Below the pieces are notes generated by a model. That model was not told the DNA's origin. It saw only the letters and a program-made list of their open reading frames with translations, and ran no database searches. DNA of 64,000 nucleotides from Pegea sp. RAD2-039 (lineage: Eukaryota; Chordata; Thaliacea; Salpida; Salpidae): the NCBI GenBank assembly GCA_034620365.1, contig JAQGEQ010000048.1:1054001-1118000 (forward strand), written 5' to 3'. This document shows positions 50,880-63,427 of the stretch, one piece after another (within the stretch, counting starts at the first letter, position 1; every line of letters starts with the position of its first letter). The position numbers and the translations under genes are program-made.

Positions 50880-51879
50880 TCATACTTTATATTTTACTAA
50901 CTTTAATTTAACAAAATTTGCTTGAAGCTGATTATCTATGTGATCTTTATTTTTACTCTCAGCAGCTAAACCAATCAAAATAGAATTATACTTTGTAGAT
51001 GAGAGCAGAAAATCCAATTTGTTCTTTTGTTCTTTTACGTTGCATAATTGATGATAAATAATTTTTTGCAAACAAACCAACGAACAGTGTTTCGCTCTGG
51101 AACTGATATATAAGTCACAAAAACAAAAACGAGTTTAGAAAATGAAATAAGAAAAAGGAAAATGTAAAAGAGCATCTTTACATCGTGCACAAACACACAC
51201 TGAGACACAAAGTCCAATAACCAACAAACATCTGCAACTTCCTTGCCAACGTTCCTCTGAATAATTCATTTGCTGTGAGACAGCATTAACGTCACTTTGA
51301 CGTCAGTTCTTTGCATTTCAGTGTTTTGCAATTTTCAACGATTTTATCACCATTCCCGCATGAGTAAATCCACCAGGAGATAAAAGTCAATTTTTTTGGG
51401 ACTTCTTTTGTGAAAAATAAAATTTATGTGGTATTTTTGGAGGAAAATAATTTTATAATAATACTTCTGAATTAACCAAATTACTTCCTTTATTGTGAAA
51501 TGCAAAACAAAGCATAAACAACACAGTTCATCAATAACTTATACATATTAATTCTTTAAATATTCTTCCCTTAAAGTTAATCTTATCATTATTTGTTTGT
51601 AAGTAACTATAAAAGAATTACAGCATTCTTTTTCCTCTCTTTTAGCTCTAAGTGAGTACTCTGATATGTAGACAATAAATCAATAAAGAGCTAATTGGAT
51701 GTCTTAAGGATTCGTTTAGTGACACCTTCAGTGAAGTTCAACAAATTTAGTGAAGGTCGATACGATGAGGAGCTTATTGACTGTGTTTGCTGCGGTCCTT
51801 GCTACTTACTTGATATTGCATTAAGGCACGCGGTGAATGCTGTCAAAATGACTCCATAAATCAACGAAACCATTTTCAT
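50880..51879 (-). CDS. Candidate secreted-protein gene (structure uncertain)
   Basis: Exon 51810-51879 encodes a good signal peptide (MKMVSLIYGVILTAFTACLN) followed by a phase-1 donor (tcaa|gtaagt), the same layout as exon 1 of the nested genes at 1944 and 4812. Further down the strand are two open segments that could be later exons. One, about 51313-51390, carries three cysteines (CGNGDKIVENCKTLKC). The other, 50880-51090, joins in phase through an acceptor at ccagag and begins KHCSLVCLQKIIYHQLC. I cannot tell which are used, or whether two short genes overlap here. Confidence 0.3.
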
Positions 51880-54800
51880 TTTTGTATAAACAGATTAGTC
51901 AAGTACTATCAACTTTACAATGTTTTAGATTAGTGAAATGTGGTCAATAAAACTTTGATATTAAGTTACAGAATTATTTTTGAAAAAGCATCGAACGTTT
52001 AACAAGTCAAGATTTGAACTTAAATAGTTATTACAGAGCTTTTAAGTGAATTAAAGATTCGCTACAAATAAATGTACTTGCAATTGACATCTAAGATATA
52101 CAAAATAAATAATTCTCAAATTAAAAGTTGACATCTTATTTTCAGAGTCGATGAAGTCCTGCTAAAAGTCAATCTGAATGGAGGCGTTTAGGAAATGAAG
52201 CAATGCAAGGATGATTTTTGTAAAGTTTCTCTTTGTAGAAGAAAAAATTATTTATGTAAATATAGCAGATTAGACACACACGTTATTTTGTATAATACTT
52301 CATTTTTGTTATAAAAGTAATTGTCATAAGCCTACCCTTATGTTGTACTTATCTTTTATAACTTCTTATACTCCCTACACCTGTCAACAATCTTCAAACT
52401 GTCTGTAGCATGCAACAAACAATAAACAGTGATGTACACAGCTAATTACTAAAATTAACTTTAATTGCAACATTTTATGGTTCTGCTGTTTCATCAAAGT
52501 TGAAGAAATACAATGATTAGTTTTCTATCGAGACTTCTCTGATGGAACTACTGCTACTGCTGCTGCTTATAAGTGGTTTTTTTATAAGTGTTTGGCTCAC
52601 TGTGGGGTAACAAGCACGTTTGATGTGTTCACTGTGTGTTGTTATAAATGAACTGCTACATATTTATGTATCGTGTCCTGACCAAGGGCTCGATTTTTTA
52701 TTACTATTTAGTGTCGTTTCGAGTATATTTTATTTTCATAGTTTTATGAATCCTGTAAATAGTTAAATTCTGCAACTGTAAATAATTCTCAACTTTATTA
52801 GCCTAAAATCGTCCCAATGTAGAATACCAAGCAAAACTTATTAATGATTAAATGTGTACGCCTTCAGTTTAATTGATGTAGTTTGAAGGTGTCTTACATT
52901 ATACCACAAAATTTTGGAAAATGTTTTAAAAGTAAAGTCATTGAAAGCTCTATGATGTTCTTATTGCTTTAACCAAGATCTTTTAGCCAAACTTCAACAT
53001 TGTTCAGCTTTTAAATAATTTTTGCATGATTAAGTTTGAGACGATGATTACTAATTATTATTTTGTCAAATGATTGCTTTGTACATTTTTCTCCATAATA
53101 AGCTTCTTTTCAAAATCATTTAAGTCTGCTGTTGTGTGTTGTATATAAAGTGCAAGAACTGCATCTCTTTGCTCTATGCTTGCCACTGCAGTTCATAGAG
53201 ATTTATTAAATTAGTAAAGACTAATATGGTTTAGATTAATGAAAGTGAATTAGAAAAAATATTATTTTTGATATTGATACATCGTTCAACCGATTTTTCT
53301 GCTGCGAAATTATGTGTGCTGTTTTTAGTCATATAACCAGTCTTTAATTTTATGGTACAGACGATTTATTTGTTCTTAACTTGAGTTTTGCTGCTTTTTC
53401 ACTACTTGCTTTTACATTCAAACATCATTAGGCATTCCTTAGCGTTGCTTCTGTCCATATTTCATAGATCTATCATTGGCATTTTGTTTCATACTGATAC
53501 GTTCGATGAGTATTAGAGTGTTTGCTTTTTGTATACTTCATACCGTTCAACAGTATTATAAGCTTCATTCAATCTCATTTTATCACACCGTTTGTTGTTG
53601 TTGATAAAAAGTACATAGTTTTTTTTAATAATATTTGCACATGCTTATTATTTGTAATATTTCAGTATGGTGCTGAATGATGAAACTTTAAAGTACAAGA
53701 AATAATTTTCTTTTTAAAGTCATGTATCATCTTTAGGAATGAGGCATGTACTTCAAGAAACAATTTTAAATAATTTTGCCTTAAAAGAGCACAGATAAAC
53801 CATATGTGTATGTCGTCGTTAAAAAACTGTATAAACTAATTATTTTTTTAAATCATTTTATTATTCATTTTTGTTGTTGTATATATCTTTATATGGTGTT
53901 GGTATTTCATCTTCGCATACACTATTGTATTATTTGTCGTCTAAGACTTTTTCTTAATTGTTGTTTAAGGGGTGAGTGCAATATTTGTTTCCACTGAAAT
54001 CACAAAATGATTAAGAGCGCATTTTAGTTGCTGTTGTTTTCAAAATGTCTTGGTGATGTAATATTGTGTGTTTGCTAAATAGTTCAATTGAATTTTCTAA
54101 GATATACTGCTTTGATTTGCTTGACATTTTGCTAAAATTTGGCTTCTAAACCTTCTTTTAAATTTGATTCTTAAGGCTTACGTTTTGCGACTTAATGCTA
54201 CTTAACTATTAAATGCATGATCTCAGCTTAATACACAAATGAACATATATTAATTTTGAGATTGTGAAAATAAAATCATTTTATAAGTGTGAAGGTTTAC
54301 TTTAGGGAGTTTGCTGAAAGTTGCAATAATCACAAAAAGTTTGTAAAAATCGAAACACTTTTTCTACTCCATCATCAAATAGTTTCAAATACTTTTTAAT
54401 TATTTCTATCATTTGTTAAATCAACAAAAACTTGATATAAGGTTCTACAAAAATTATGAACTTTTAAACTAATAAATTTTATTTTAACATCAAATAAAAA
54501 GGTAACCAACAAACTTAAAAACAAAAGTTTCAATCGATATCACCAGCCTTAATACTGTTCTAGAGATTTTAAAATTCATAAATTAATTTAAAAAATATGA
54601 AAGAAGAACATTAGTTAAGAAAATATTGAATAAGTATTACTAATGAACGTTTCCATCAAAAAAAAATTATCTAAAAAAAAATTGCAGCCAGTTTTATTAG
54701 AAATCAAATGAAATAATTTTTTTAGCTGAAACTTTTTTTAAGTAAAGAGGCTTTTTGAAAAATTACAGAAGCTGTAAAAACATCGCATGCCTAAATTGTG

Positions 54801-55972
54801 GGCAATTTATTAAAAATAGGTTTTCGAATACTAAGAATCTACTAAATGTTGAATAAAGCCTCTTAAAAATAGAATAACTTTCTTATTCAAGTAAAAATAA
54901 AGTTCAAAGTAAGAATAATTGTAAAAAAAAGTAATTGAATTTAAAACCAAAGAAAAATTTACTTTTTATTTTTATCAGGCCAAATATTAAAGAAATTTAT
55001 TTGGAATTCACCTAGTATTTTATTTAACATCTACTTTAAGCTAGAATATATTTTTGAAAGAAGTAAGGAACAATGATCGATGGTTTTTTGACTCAATATT
55101 TTGGGTGTAGGACATTTCTATGCATTTATTATCATTATTGTTTGACGTTACTAAGAAAAAAACTTACAATCTACATTCGATTATTCAAAAAGATTATTTA
55201 AAACTCAAGTTTTACTATTTTTGTCAGTTGCGTTGGCTATAATCATTTTTTAAGACTTATTGAAGTTTAAGAATTGGAATCTTAATGAAAGATAAAAATC
55301 AGAATTTAAGCTAACAGTTGTTCGAAAGTTAATTGAAGATAGTAAAGGTCAAAAACATGAATTTGATCCTTGTCTAAAGTAAATGAAGAGCCATGGCTCA
55401 ATAATGCTAGGAATAATCATTTAAAAGCGAAAAATGCTGAAAATGTTATAAATTATTCAAATTTTTTCTCTTCCTATCGATTATTTGGATTTTAACTGAG
55501 AAATAAAATCTATTCCAAATTCGCTGAGAAAATAGTTTTTGTTTTCAATTTACTTTTAACTTCAAATTGTTTGAATAAAAACTACATACAAAAATGAATG
55601 AATTATAGGAATATACTAAATATATATTCCAAATCTAGCATATCAAGCTTAGTTTTTGAACTTACATTATTAAACATTAAAATATTTGTATTTATTACTC
55701 ACTTTTTGAAGCTTAAAATGCTATATATATTTGGATTTAACATTCATCTAAACGTTTTCCTTTAAAAGGGGTTTTTGATTTCAGTAATTGACAAAAATAG
55801 ATGCTCTTTGTAGATATATCTTGTTTTCTAAACTATTGAAGAGTTTTTGAGCTTTTCTTTGTCCCAAAACTTGAATGTTAAGAATTATAAAGTTGAATTT
55901 ACAAAAATGGCATAAAATAAAGAAAAGTTATAAATAATTGAGAAGGTGAAAATATGGAACAAGGTATGTATC
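51880..55972. other. Long gene-poor stretch
   Basis: No supportable protein-coding exon. From about 52.4 to 54.2 kb the plus strand is visibly T- and G-enriched (many tttgttgt-type runs), unlike the A/T-mixed flanks. This could be a strand bias of a transcribed non-coding region or a 3' UTR. Confidence 0.35.
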
Positions 55973-58900
55973 TTATAAGTCAGTCTCATCACAGTCCCAA
56001 AACATGAAATTTCTGACGTCATCGCCTCGTAAGCCACGTCTATTCATCCAAGAAAACTGATCTGTTGATAAATTACTTTCTTCGAGAGTTTTACTGCTTC
56101 TTGGTGCCCTTCGTACAGTTGTATAAGCCTCGTGTGAAGAATATGGCCTCGTCGTGGGTCTAGTAGAAAATTTTGTAGCTTTAAAGTTGATTCCATCATC
56201 ATTTGAAGTTGAACTTGCACAGGATGAAGATTGGTTAAGAAGACAATCCCTCGAAGAGTACTTTACACTGATTTTTCTCATTGCATCTAACATCGTAATC
56301 ATGATTGGATCATTATTGTATGAACTAGCCCTTGAATGATCGGTAGTGGAAGCTACACGTTGTAAACTTTCTTCAAATGACTCAAGAGACTCACTGCTAG
56401 GAATGACAGATGGCTTATCTCTTTGAATCATCGTTTGTTGGGAATTTTTTTCATCCTTTTTAACAACATCCAAAGCAGTTTGATAATTTGCATTTAATGA
56501 TTTTTTTGAAACGTTAGCCTTGTTTTCTATTCGACTTTTAATCAAATTTTTAAAGTTGTTTGTTTTTTGTAGGCTGTTTGGATCATTGGAGTAGCTGCTC
56601 AAATCTTGAAGAGAAGTTGTCTGTAAGTAAAACACAGTCAAGATCAAAGTCCCTTAAATGTTCTTTAAGATAAAATAACTAACGAACTAAAAAACATATT
56701 GAATTTTTTTTAGTCGAGAAAAAGTTAATTTAAAAATAGCTCGTTTTTTTTTTGTTCAGTTAAAATAGATTAGCCTTAAATAAAATCGAATTAAAATACC
56801 TTGGAGGATATGTTGTTTTTTAATCTTTCAATTCGTTCTAGCCTTTGTTTAATCCTTTGTAAGAATCTTTCACTCTTTATCTTTTGATCTCTTATTATGA
56901 AATGTCAAAAAAATAAAATATTTTTTCTTATGTAAAAACTTAGATAGCAACTAGAATTTAGCGCAAAATAAGACTTAAAAAATAAAAAAAAAAGCTCTAA
57001 AAATGTGCTTGAATTATTGATGTCGTTCTTTGCATTAAAATTTAATTTCTGCTACTACAGTTTAGTTTTTCAAAATGTGAAATAATAAACAATGCATCTA
57101 AAAATTAGCTTCTAATGTATAAAAAAAAGCTAAGTTTAATTGAAACATGTATTAGTTGATGACTGATATAAAAGGGTCATTACATTTATATCATTTACAA
57201 ATAATCTAATTTTGATGCATCGTAAATAATCAATTTGAAAGAACAAATTTATCAAAATTTTTGTAAAAAGCTAAGGAAGTTTTGAAACAATTTTACTAAA
57301 AAATTATTCAACTTCTCAAAACTTTTAATAAACGTTACTTGACAAATTGTTTAGAACCTCAAGCAATGGCTTACTTGCTGGTTAAATTGCCTTCTTCATC
57401 TTCAGTTATAAATCCTGAAATACAAGATTTCACGAAGTGAATCAAATTTTAAGATCAAATTACAATTAATAATCGTCTCTATAATATATAATATGATAGT
57501 TGTCGGTCTCCATAATGTAGAGGTTATCACGGCCACCTAAAGCGCAGAAAGTCTGGAGTATGAGCATGTTTGCGGTAAAGCCCGGGTACAAGGCCTTGTT
57601 AGTCTGTTTTATGACAAAATTTCTAGGAGGCGCAAATCTCCGAATTTAAAGCCAGACTTAGTCTTGTAGGCAGTTCATACTCAGTTTCGTTGCGGCAGCT
57701 CCTATAACGCCAGCTAGGCGTAGCTGAATCGGTCCTTTGTTCCGCTACATACCTTGTTTGCTGGTGAGTGGGATCTTATTGTATTGACAACAACTGGATC
57801 TCCAAAATATATGCCCTGGCTCACAGCATGGCTGTTCTCGGCCGAAGCAGCTCATATCATTTTCATATTTTATTATAATCATATATTTCTATACTATTAT
57901 TTGTTGTCAAAAACAGTTTCGTAAACAATAAAATAAGTATTTTATCTCACCAAAATTTTTAGGTTGCATTTTTAAGGGTGTAACACTAAATGAAGAAAGA
58001 TCGGAATCACTAAAGCATCTTTTAGAAGTATTCAACTTGTCACAATTTGGTGTTGAGCTGTTATAATTAAAATATTACTTGCAAAAAATAATTCAAAAAA
58101 AGCATTTTAGTATTGCCTTAAAGCTACTAAAATATATGAAAACTAATAAATAACGAAATTATAAGCTTACTCACACCTTGACTATGTATGCTTATACATA
58201 ACTTTATCAAATAGCTTATATATATTTACTCAAATATTCTATAACTTACGTTAGTGGTTTACTTTCTTCTTCATAATTTTGTGGTTTAAATTGAAACTGA
58301 TTTTGATTTCTTTGCAAAGTTTTCGGATGAAGTGGTTTATTCATTGGCGAATTGGAATTATGTTTGTTATAAGTCGTTTTCCTTGCTCGACTGGCATGCC
58401 TGATACACTGAGCCATATTTTTGATGGGTAGTGAACTTATTTCAGGATGTTTCAATTGAAGCTCTTTTCGCTTATTTTTACGATTTGTATACTCCAAAAA
58501 CTAATAGTTAAAAAAGCTTATAATCTTTATGAATATAATTATCAATTCAATATATAAATGATTTTAAGTTGTAGCTGTTAAAGATAGAATTGCTTACAAT
58601 ATGAATGTAAAGATGCTTACATGTCGATTATATCGTAAAGTCTAAATATTGCAATCCTTATTTTGTTAGAGTTTGGATAATGGCACTTGTGTTTATTATT
58701 AACTTTCTAATTAGTTTTCACTAGTCTATTGAGACTTTAAATTAAGCATTTGTAAACCTTCTTTATAAAAATAGACTACATAATTGAAATTGACTTTTTA
58801 ATTTGAAATCTTATAAAAACCGCTGCAAGTTATATAAGGTTAGGTATTTACTTAAAGTTTGATCATTTAAGCTATTAAAAAACTTTGACCCCTAACCAAA

Positions 58901-61683
58901 ATTTTGAACAAAATTAAAAGAGTGAAAAATTTATTTTTACTGATATATTTAAAAAGTGAAGCAAAAAATAGATAACTTTTTTAAGTTTTATTTATTTCAA
59001 TATGTAGCAAAGGTCATAAAACTAACTTCATAATCGGTGGTGGTAGTGATTCCAGTAATTGCAAAAAATCTTCCTAATCTTGCCTCAGTTTCTTGTTTGT
59101 TCATCGAACGTTCAAATTGAAGTAAGTTTAATTTTCGCAAAGACCCATTTTCACCTTTTTATTGAATTTTTTATTACAACTTTTGTGTTATTTAAATGAT
59201 GAGTTAAATCAAAAAAGTTTATTTGAAAATTATCGAAAAAAGGTAGAAGTACTTTTATATTAGTTAGATTTGTTTTTACCTTTAATAGATTTGTGTAAAC
59301 TTTCTTTTTTTGTAGATTTTATGGAAGATCTTGGAAGCGTGCTACTTTTATTTGAGTTCAGACTTCTTCTATCAAAACAAAACAATCGAAAACTTGATTG
59401 GTTAACAACCTTAAGTGACCTGCTGTTCGGCTGGTCAGCTTGTAGATGAACTTCAGCCACTACCACCAACCCATGGTCTGGTTGGTTGCGTTTTAGAGAA
59501 TCAGTTACATCGACATCTTTACGAACAAACTCATCATCCAAGTCGGTAGCAGTTGAACAACGGTGTGACGATAATGAATTGTTGATTGTGAGAGCTCCAT
59601 TTGAACCAGATGTATAGTTAGAACGACGATTACACCATTGAGGAACCCCATTTTTCACAGAAATTTCTTCCCTTTAAATATTTGCAAGCTTGTTAGTCAT
59701 ATTCATCAAATATTTTATCATATCAAAAGTTTTTTGTGACAAATTTATGTAGAAAACCCAACTATAAGCTTCTATATTATTTAGATAAGCAACATTTGTA
59801 AGCATTGATAAAGTGAAATACAAAAGTATTATAGCTGAGTCACTAAAATCAACATTGCTATGGTTGATCACTGAACAAAAGGTTTTTTAAATGAAAAACT
59901 TTTACCTAAAAATCTCATTTTATTTGATAAATAATGCTTTATCTAATTTATAAACCAAAGCTCTTTAATATTCTGGCTGTGTTCAGAGGTTTTGCCTCAG
60001 GAACAAACAAATTACAACAGAAATAAATAAATCTATATTACAAATAAACTTTCAACTTGTAATTTTTATATGCAGCAAATTTAAACCTAAATACCGATAA
60101 CCAAGAAAAATATTTTTTATTTGGCTTATAACGTTTTGTACACAAACATAAACCGTAACCCGTCTATCAGAAGCATAAGAACTTTGTTTTCAAGTACCAG
60201 CAGAGTTGGTTTCAACTCAAGTTTGACCAAATTAAATAAGGCATGTATATAAATGAATTGTGTCTGCAAAACTCCTAGCTAACAAAACCACATTTATTTT
60301 TTTTAAAGAGCATACAGGCTATAAGCTTTTCTGTGTGTAGTCCTACACCTCCTGAGCACCTTCAGCCAGAAAACATAACTTTGTCATAAAAATAAATTTT
60401 TCTTGGATCTGGTTTTTCATCTAAAGAATTTTTACTGGTAAATGTGCCAGGACTACTAAACTGACTTTTCTAAAATGTTGCTTGTACCACGGGATGAGTA
60501 CCTAACTTCCTTAGCTAAAAAGTAATTTCTATAAACAATTCTTTCAAAATATTGAGCTTGGTAGTACAGTGCGTTAAAATCACCTACTTCTATAAGGCAC
60601 CTATTTAAATGATCGAGTATACTCTCCAAAAATGCTTTATTTCAAATAATTTATTGTTTACTTTTCAAAATCTACTAAAAATGTAGTTAAAAGATAAAAG
60701 AAAATCTCAAATTATTTCTATAATTACAAATGATTCATTTTGTAAGCTTCCTATTCAACTATTTGTAAAAAAAACTTCATAATGGTAATCACCAAAAATA
60801 AGTTTTATGAAGCTAGTTAGACTCACTTTGTATGAATATGAACAAGGACTTTTCGTTGGATTCGGTTTTCACCGGATGCAAACTTCCGATTTAACAGTAT
60901 TTGACACTGTTCTGCATCTTTATGTTTAAAATCGCTTTCAGAGTCTTTTTCAACTTTTAAACCTTTTCGATAACTTGTGTCTTTTTTTCTTTGCTTAAAA
61001 GAAAAAATTTGCAAAAAAGTAAAGCGAAATCTTCTTTTACGGGGCTTGTGTTTTGAACAATCTTTATTGAATTGATTCTCATCTTTTTTCTTTGATGTTT
61101 GTGGCTTATCTTTAGACTGCTCATCCGATATTTTTAAGTGACTCTCAGCTTTATTTGAATCCTTCTTTAAGTTGGGCTTTTCAACTTCAATAGCCAGTAA
61201 CTCTGGGTAATTGTTCTTATTTTCTGTCCTTTTTTCAGCATATTTTGAATTATTCTTGATAGTCTTTGACGTTAAATCAATCAAACAGTAATCTCCAAAG
61301 CCTTCCAAATCTACTTCATTAAGTTTTAATCTTTCATTATCAAGCAAAATGCTTTTACACCTTCGAGCAGAGCTGGAATTCTTTTGTTTTCTATAAAACG
61401 ACTTTGACATTAAGTTGCTATCTGATTCATATTTTGCTAATTTATTATTTTCTGATTTATGCTTGGAAACATTTCTTGTTTTGAACAACCATTTCCACCA
61501 AGTAACTTCAACTGATTTATTATCTGCTGCTTCCAAGTATTTTTTAGTTTCTTTACTTTGTCTTGACTTGCTGTGCTTTGTTCTACTTTTATTTTGATTT
61601 TCAGACCTTTTTGCACATTCCCTTAGAGAACTTTTCCAAGTTACAAAACCGTAGTTATCTAATTGATTGCTTACATTTTCCAT
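55973..61683 (-). CDS. Large hydrophilic intracellular protein, unrecognised
   Basis: I do not recognise this gene. Supported exons: about 60830-61683 (MENVSNQLDNYGFVTWKSS..., Lys/Ser-rich, two Trp-rich or basic hydrophobic patches VTWWKWLFKTRN and RFRFTFLQIFSF); a likely exon near 60397-60472 (SSPGTFTSKNSLDEKPDPRK); 59271-59655 (KRNQPDHGLVVVAEVHLQAD); about 59027-59153 (LGRFFAITGITTTTDYE); 58253-58494 (RKNKRKELQLKHPEISSLPI, QCIRHASRARKTTYNKHN); about 57957-58060 (KRCFSDSDLSSFSVTPLKM); about 57375-57417; 56801-56887 (a basic amphipathic helix, FLQRIKQRLERIERLKNN); and 55973-56620 (ends GDDVRNFMFWDCDETDL). There is no signal peptide or TM segment. Many Ser/Thr and basic clusters suggest a phosphorylated scaffold or cytoskeletal adaptor, which is inference only. 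The MENV start is preferred to the ATG ten codons upstream because an acceptor-like ttttgtacag lies between them. Some joins, especially around 60.4 kb, are unresolved. Confidence 0.7.
57501..57850 (+). mobile_element. tRNA-derived SINE (tRNA-Val-like head, LINE-shared tail)
   Basis: A roughly 350-bp GC-richer insertion inside an intron of the unrecognised gene. Its head (ggtctccataatgtagaggt, tatcacggccaccta, cccgggtacaaggcc) follows a tRNA-Val-like pattern with recognisable A-box and B-box positions but a mutated anticodon arm, so it is a SINE promoter and not a functional tRNA. A roughly 200-bp unrelated body follows, then the 25-bp 3' end at 57825-57849, identical to the LINE-associated tail at 34240-34264. 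I could not find clean target-site duplications. Confidence 0.75.
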
Positions 61684-63427
61684 AATCAAACTGTACAAAA
61701 CTTTCATAAACAAAAATAACTACACAAGCAAATTTAAGTATCTGTTTATCACAAAACGACACCAGTAATTATTGGTAAGCATTTACAGTTAAAACTACTC
61801 GATTAACGTTTTTCGAACACAACACTGCTTTTGTTCAAATCAATAAAGATGCTGTTAACAATAAACTCAAGCTGTCCACCAACAAGCTCTTGTAGCTGAC
61901 TTGAACAGTTTTGTCTACTATATGAACGATGGTTTTAGCTTCTTTTTATATGAACAGCTTTTCGATGAGGCCTAAGGACCTTGTTCAAGTTACAATATCA
62001 ATTTTTTCTCAGTATTTTTATTATAATTGTTTCTAAAGCCTTTTATAATTCTCCAAAAGATTTGAGTGCTCACAAATTAAATATAATTTTGTGAATTTAG
62101 ACCCGTTGAACTAATTCAATTATTCAAGCCACTGAATTCAAGAAAATAATCTAAGAAATTAGTGTTTTGTTGTTTTAACAAAGCTGGCCTGTGGAAAACA
62201 ACGAATTTCACTTACTTTTGCCATTACCCTATCTGTAAGCAATTTACAAAATCTTTTTATGATAAGATACTTGTTTTCAAACAAGATTCAGCATTATTAG
62301 GCAAAATATAACTATTGACAAAGCATGCTAATGTTTTAAAAGCTTAGAGTAACTGTCTTATAAACTGTAAAAATCAGATGTGTCTAATTATGTTTAACCA
62401 TTTTGATGATAACTTTTTAGATTTCAAAAATCTTGGTTTCAAACATTTTTGTAAGTTAAATTATTTAGCTCAATTGATTTATGAAAAAAAGAACTTAAAT
62501 ATTACTTTCATCTAAACTTTATATTTTCATCGAAGATAGTTATACACTTTTTGTAACTATATACAATATATAAAATAACTTAGAAATAATACATGAAACA
62601 ATTTAAGCTTAAGATTAGAGAAAATAGTTTCCCATTTGAATCTCTTTAAATTTTTAACTTAATAAAATTTAGTTTTGAAAATGTTTCTCCAAAAAAAGCT
62701 TTTTGTTTTTAGCGAAAACAGATACTTTGAAGAGTTTTATGTAATACAGCTCTCTACGAATATAACATAACAATAATTTGTATGCTTCTCAAAATGTTGA
62801 CTTTGTGAGCTGAACCTTTACAATTGTTTGTTTATAAACAAGATAAGTTATATATATAGCTGATTCAGTTGGCTAGATTCGTTTTTCTGATAACCTAATT
62901 TAAGTTTAAAAAGTTTGAAAATGCCTATAATCACACAAAAGCCAGTACGCATGTTTCTATTATTGAGCTTCAATTTCTTTTTTGATTTTGTAAGATGATA
63001 GATTGGTGAAAAATATTTCTTGTATAGGAAAAGCTCTTTGCTAATCGCAATAGTTGATCTGTCATTTCCGTACAAAAAACTGCCAGCTTTAAATGTTGTA
63101 GTAGAAATTGAATTCTTAAAGACGGATTTAACTTTATAATTTAATTCTAATAAGTATTTCGATGAAATCTTATTTCAAAAATCTATTTTTAATATTTTTT
63201 CTTATCTTCATCTAAATTAGAAATTCTTTTTTTTGTAAATGACAAACTAGATAGAAGAATTTATTAACAAGAATCAGTGAGACTATTAACATAAGAAAAC
63301 CAGTTAGTAATACTGTTGCTACTATCATCATTTACAGCGTGATTTTTAAGTAGAAGAAAAATAAGATGAAGCCATAAAATCAACATTTGTTCAGATTTGG
63401 AATGATTTCTACAGATTGGATTATTTT
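61684..63427. other. Spacer between the unrecognised gene and ALAS
   Basis: AT-rich with no supportable gene. It contains the 5' flank of the unrecognised gene and the 3' flank of 5-aminolevulinate synthase. An open stretch at 62848-63075 (minus) has no supporting signals. Confidence 0.45.

Noticed and set aside
51765-51824. Plus-strand 19-codon signal-peptide-like ORF (MRSLLTVFAAVLATYLILH)
   Set aside because: It ends at a stop with no donor and overlaps a minus-strand signal-peptide exon that has a consensus splice site. The hydrophobic reading is probably its antisense.
57501-57600. tRNA gene (Val-like)
   Set aside because: The A- and B-box pattern is present but the anticodon and acceptor stems do not pair and unrelated sequence follows: it is the head of a SINE.
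60823-61713. Nuclear-protein call based on Lys-rich clusters in the 61 kb exon
   Set aside because: Basic runs alone are weak evidence, and the rest of the protein suggests a disordered scaffold of unknown location.
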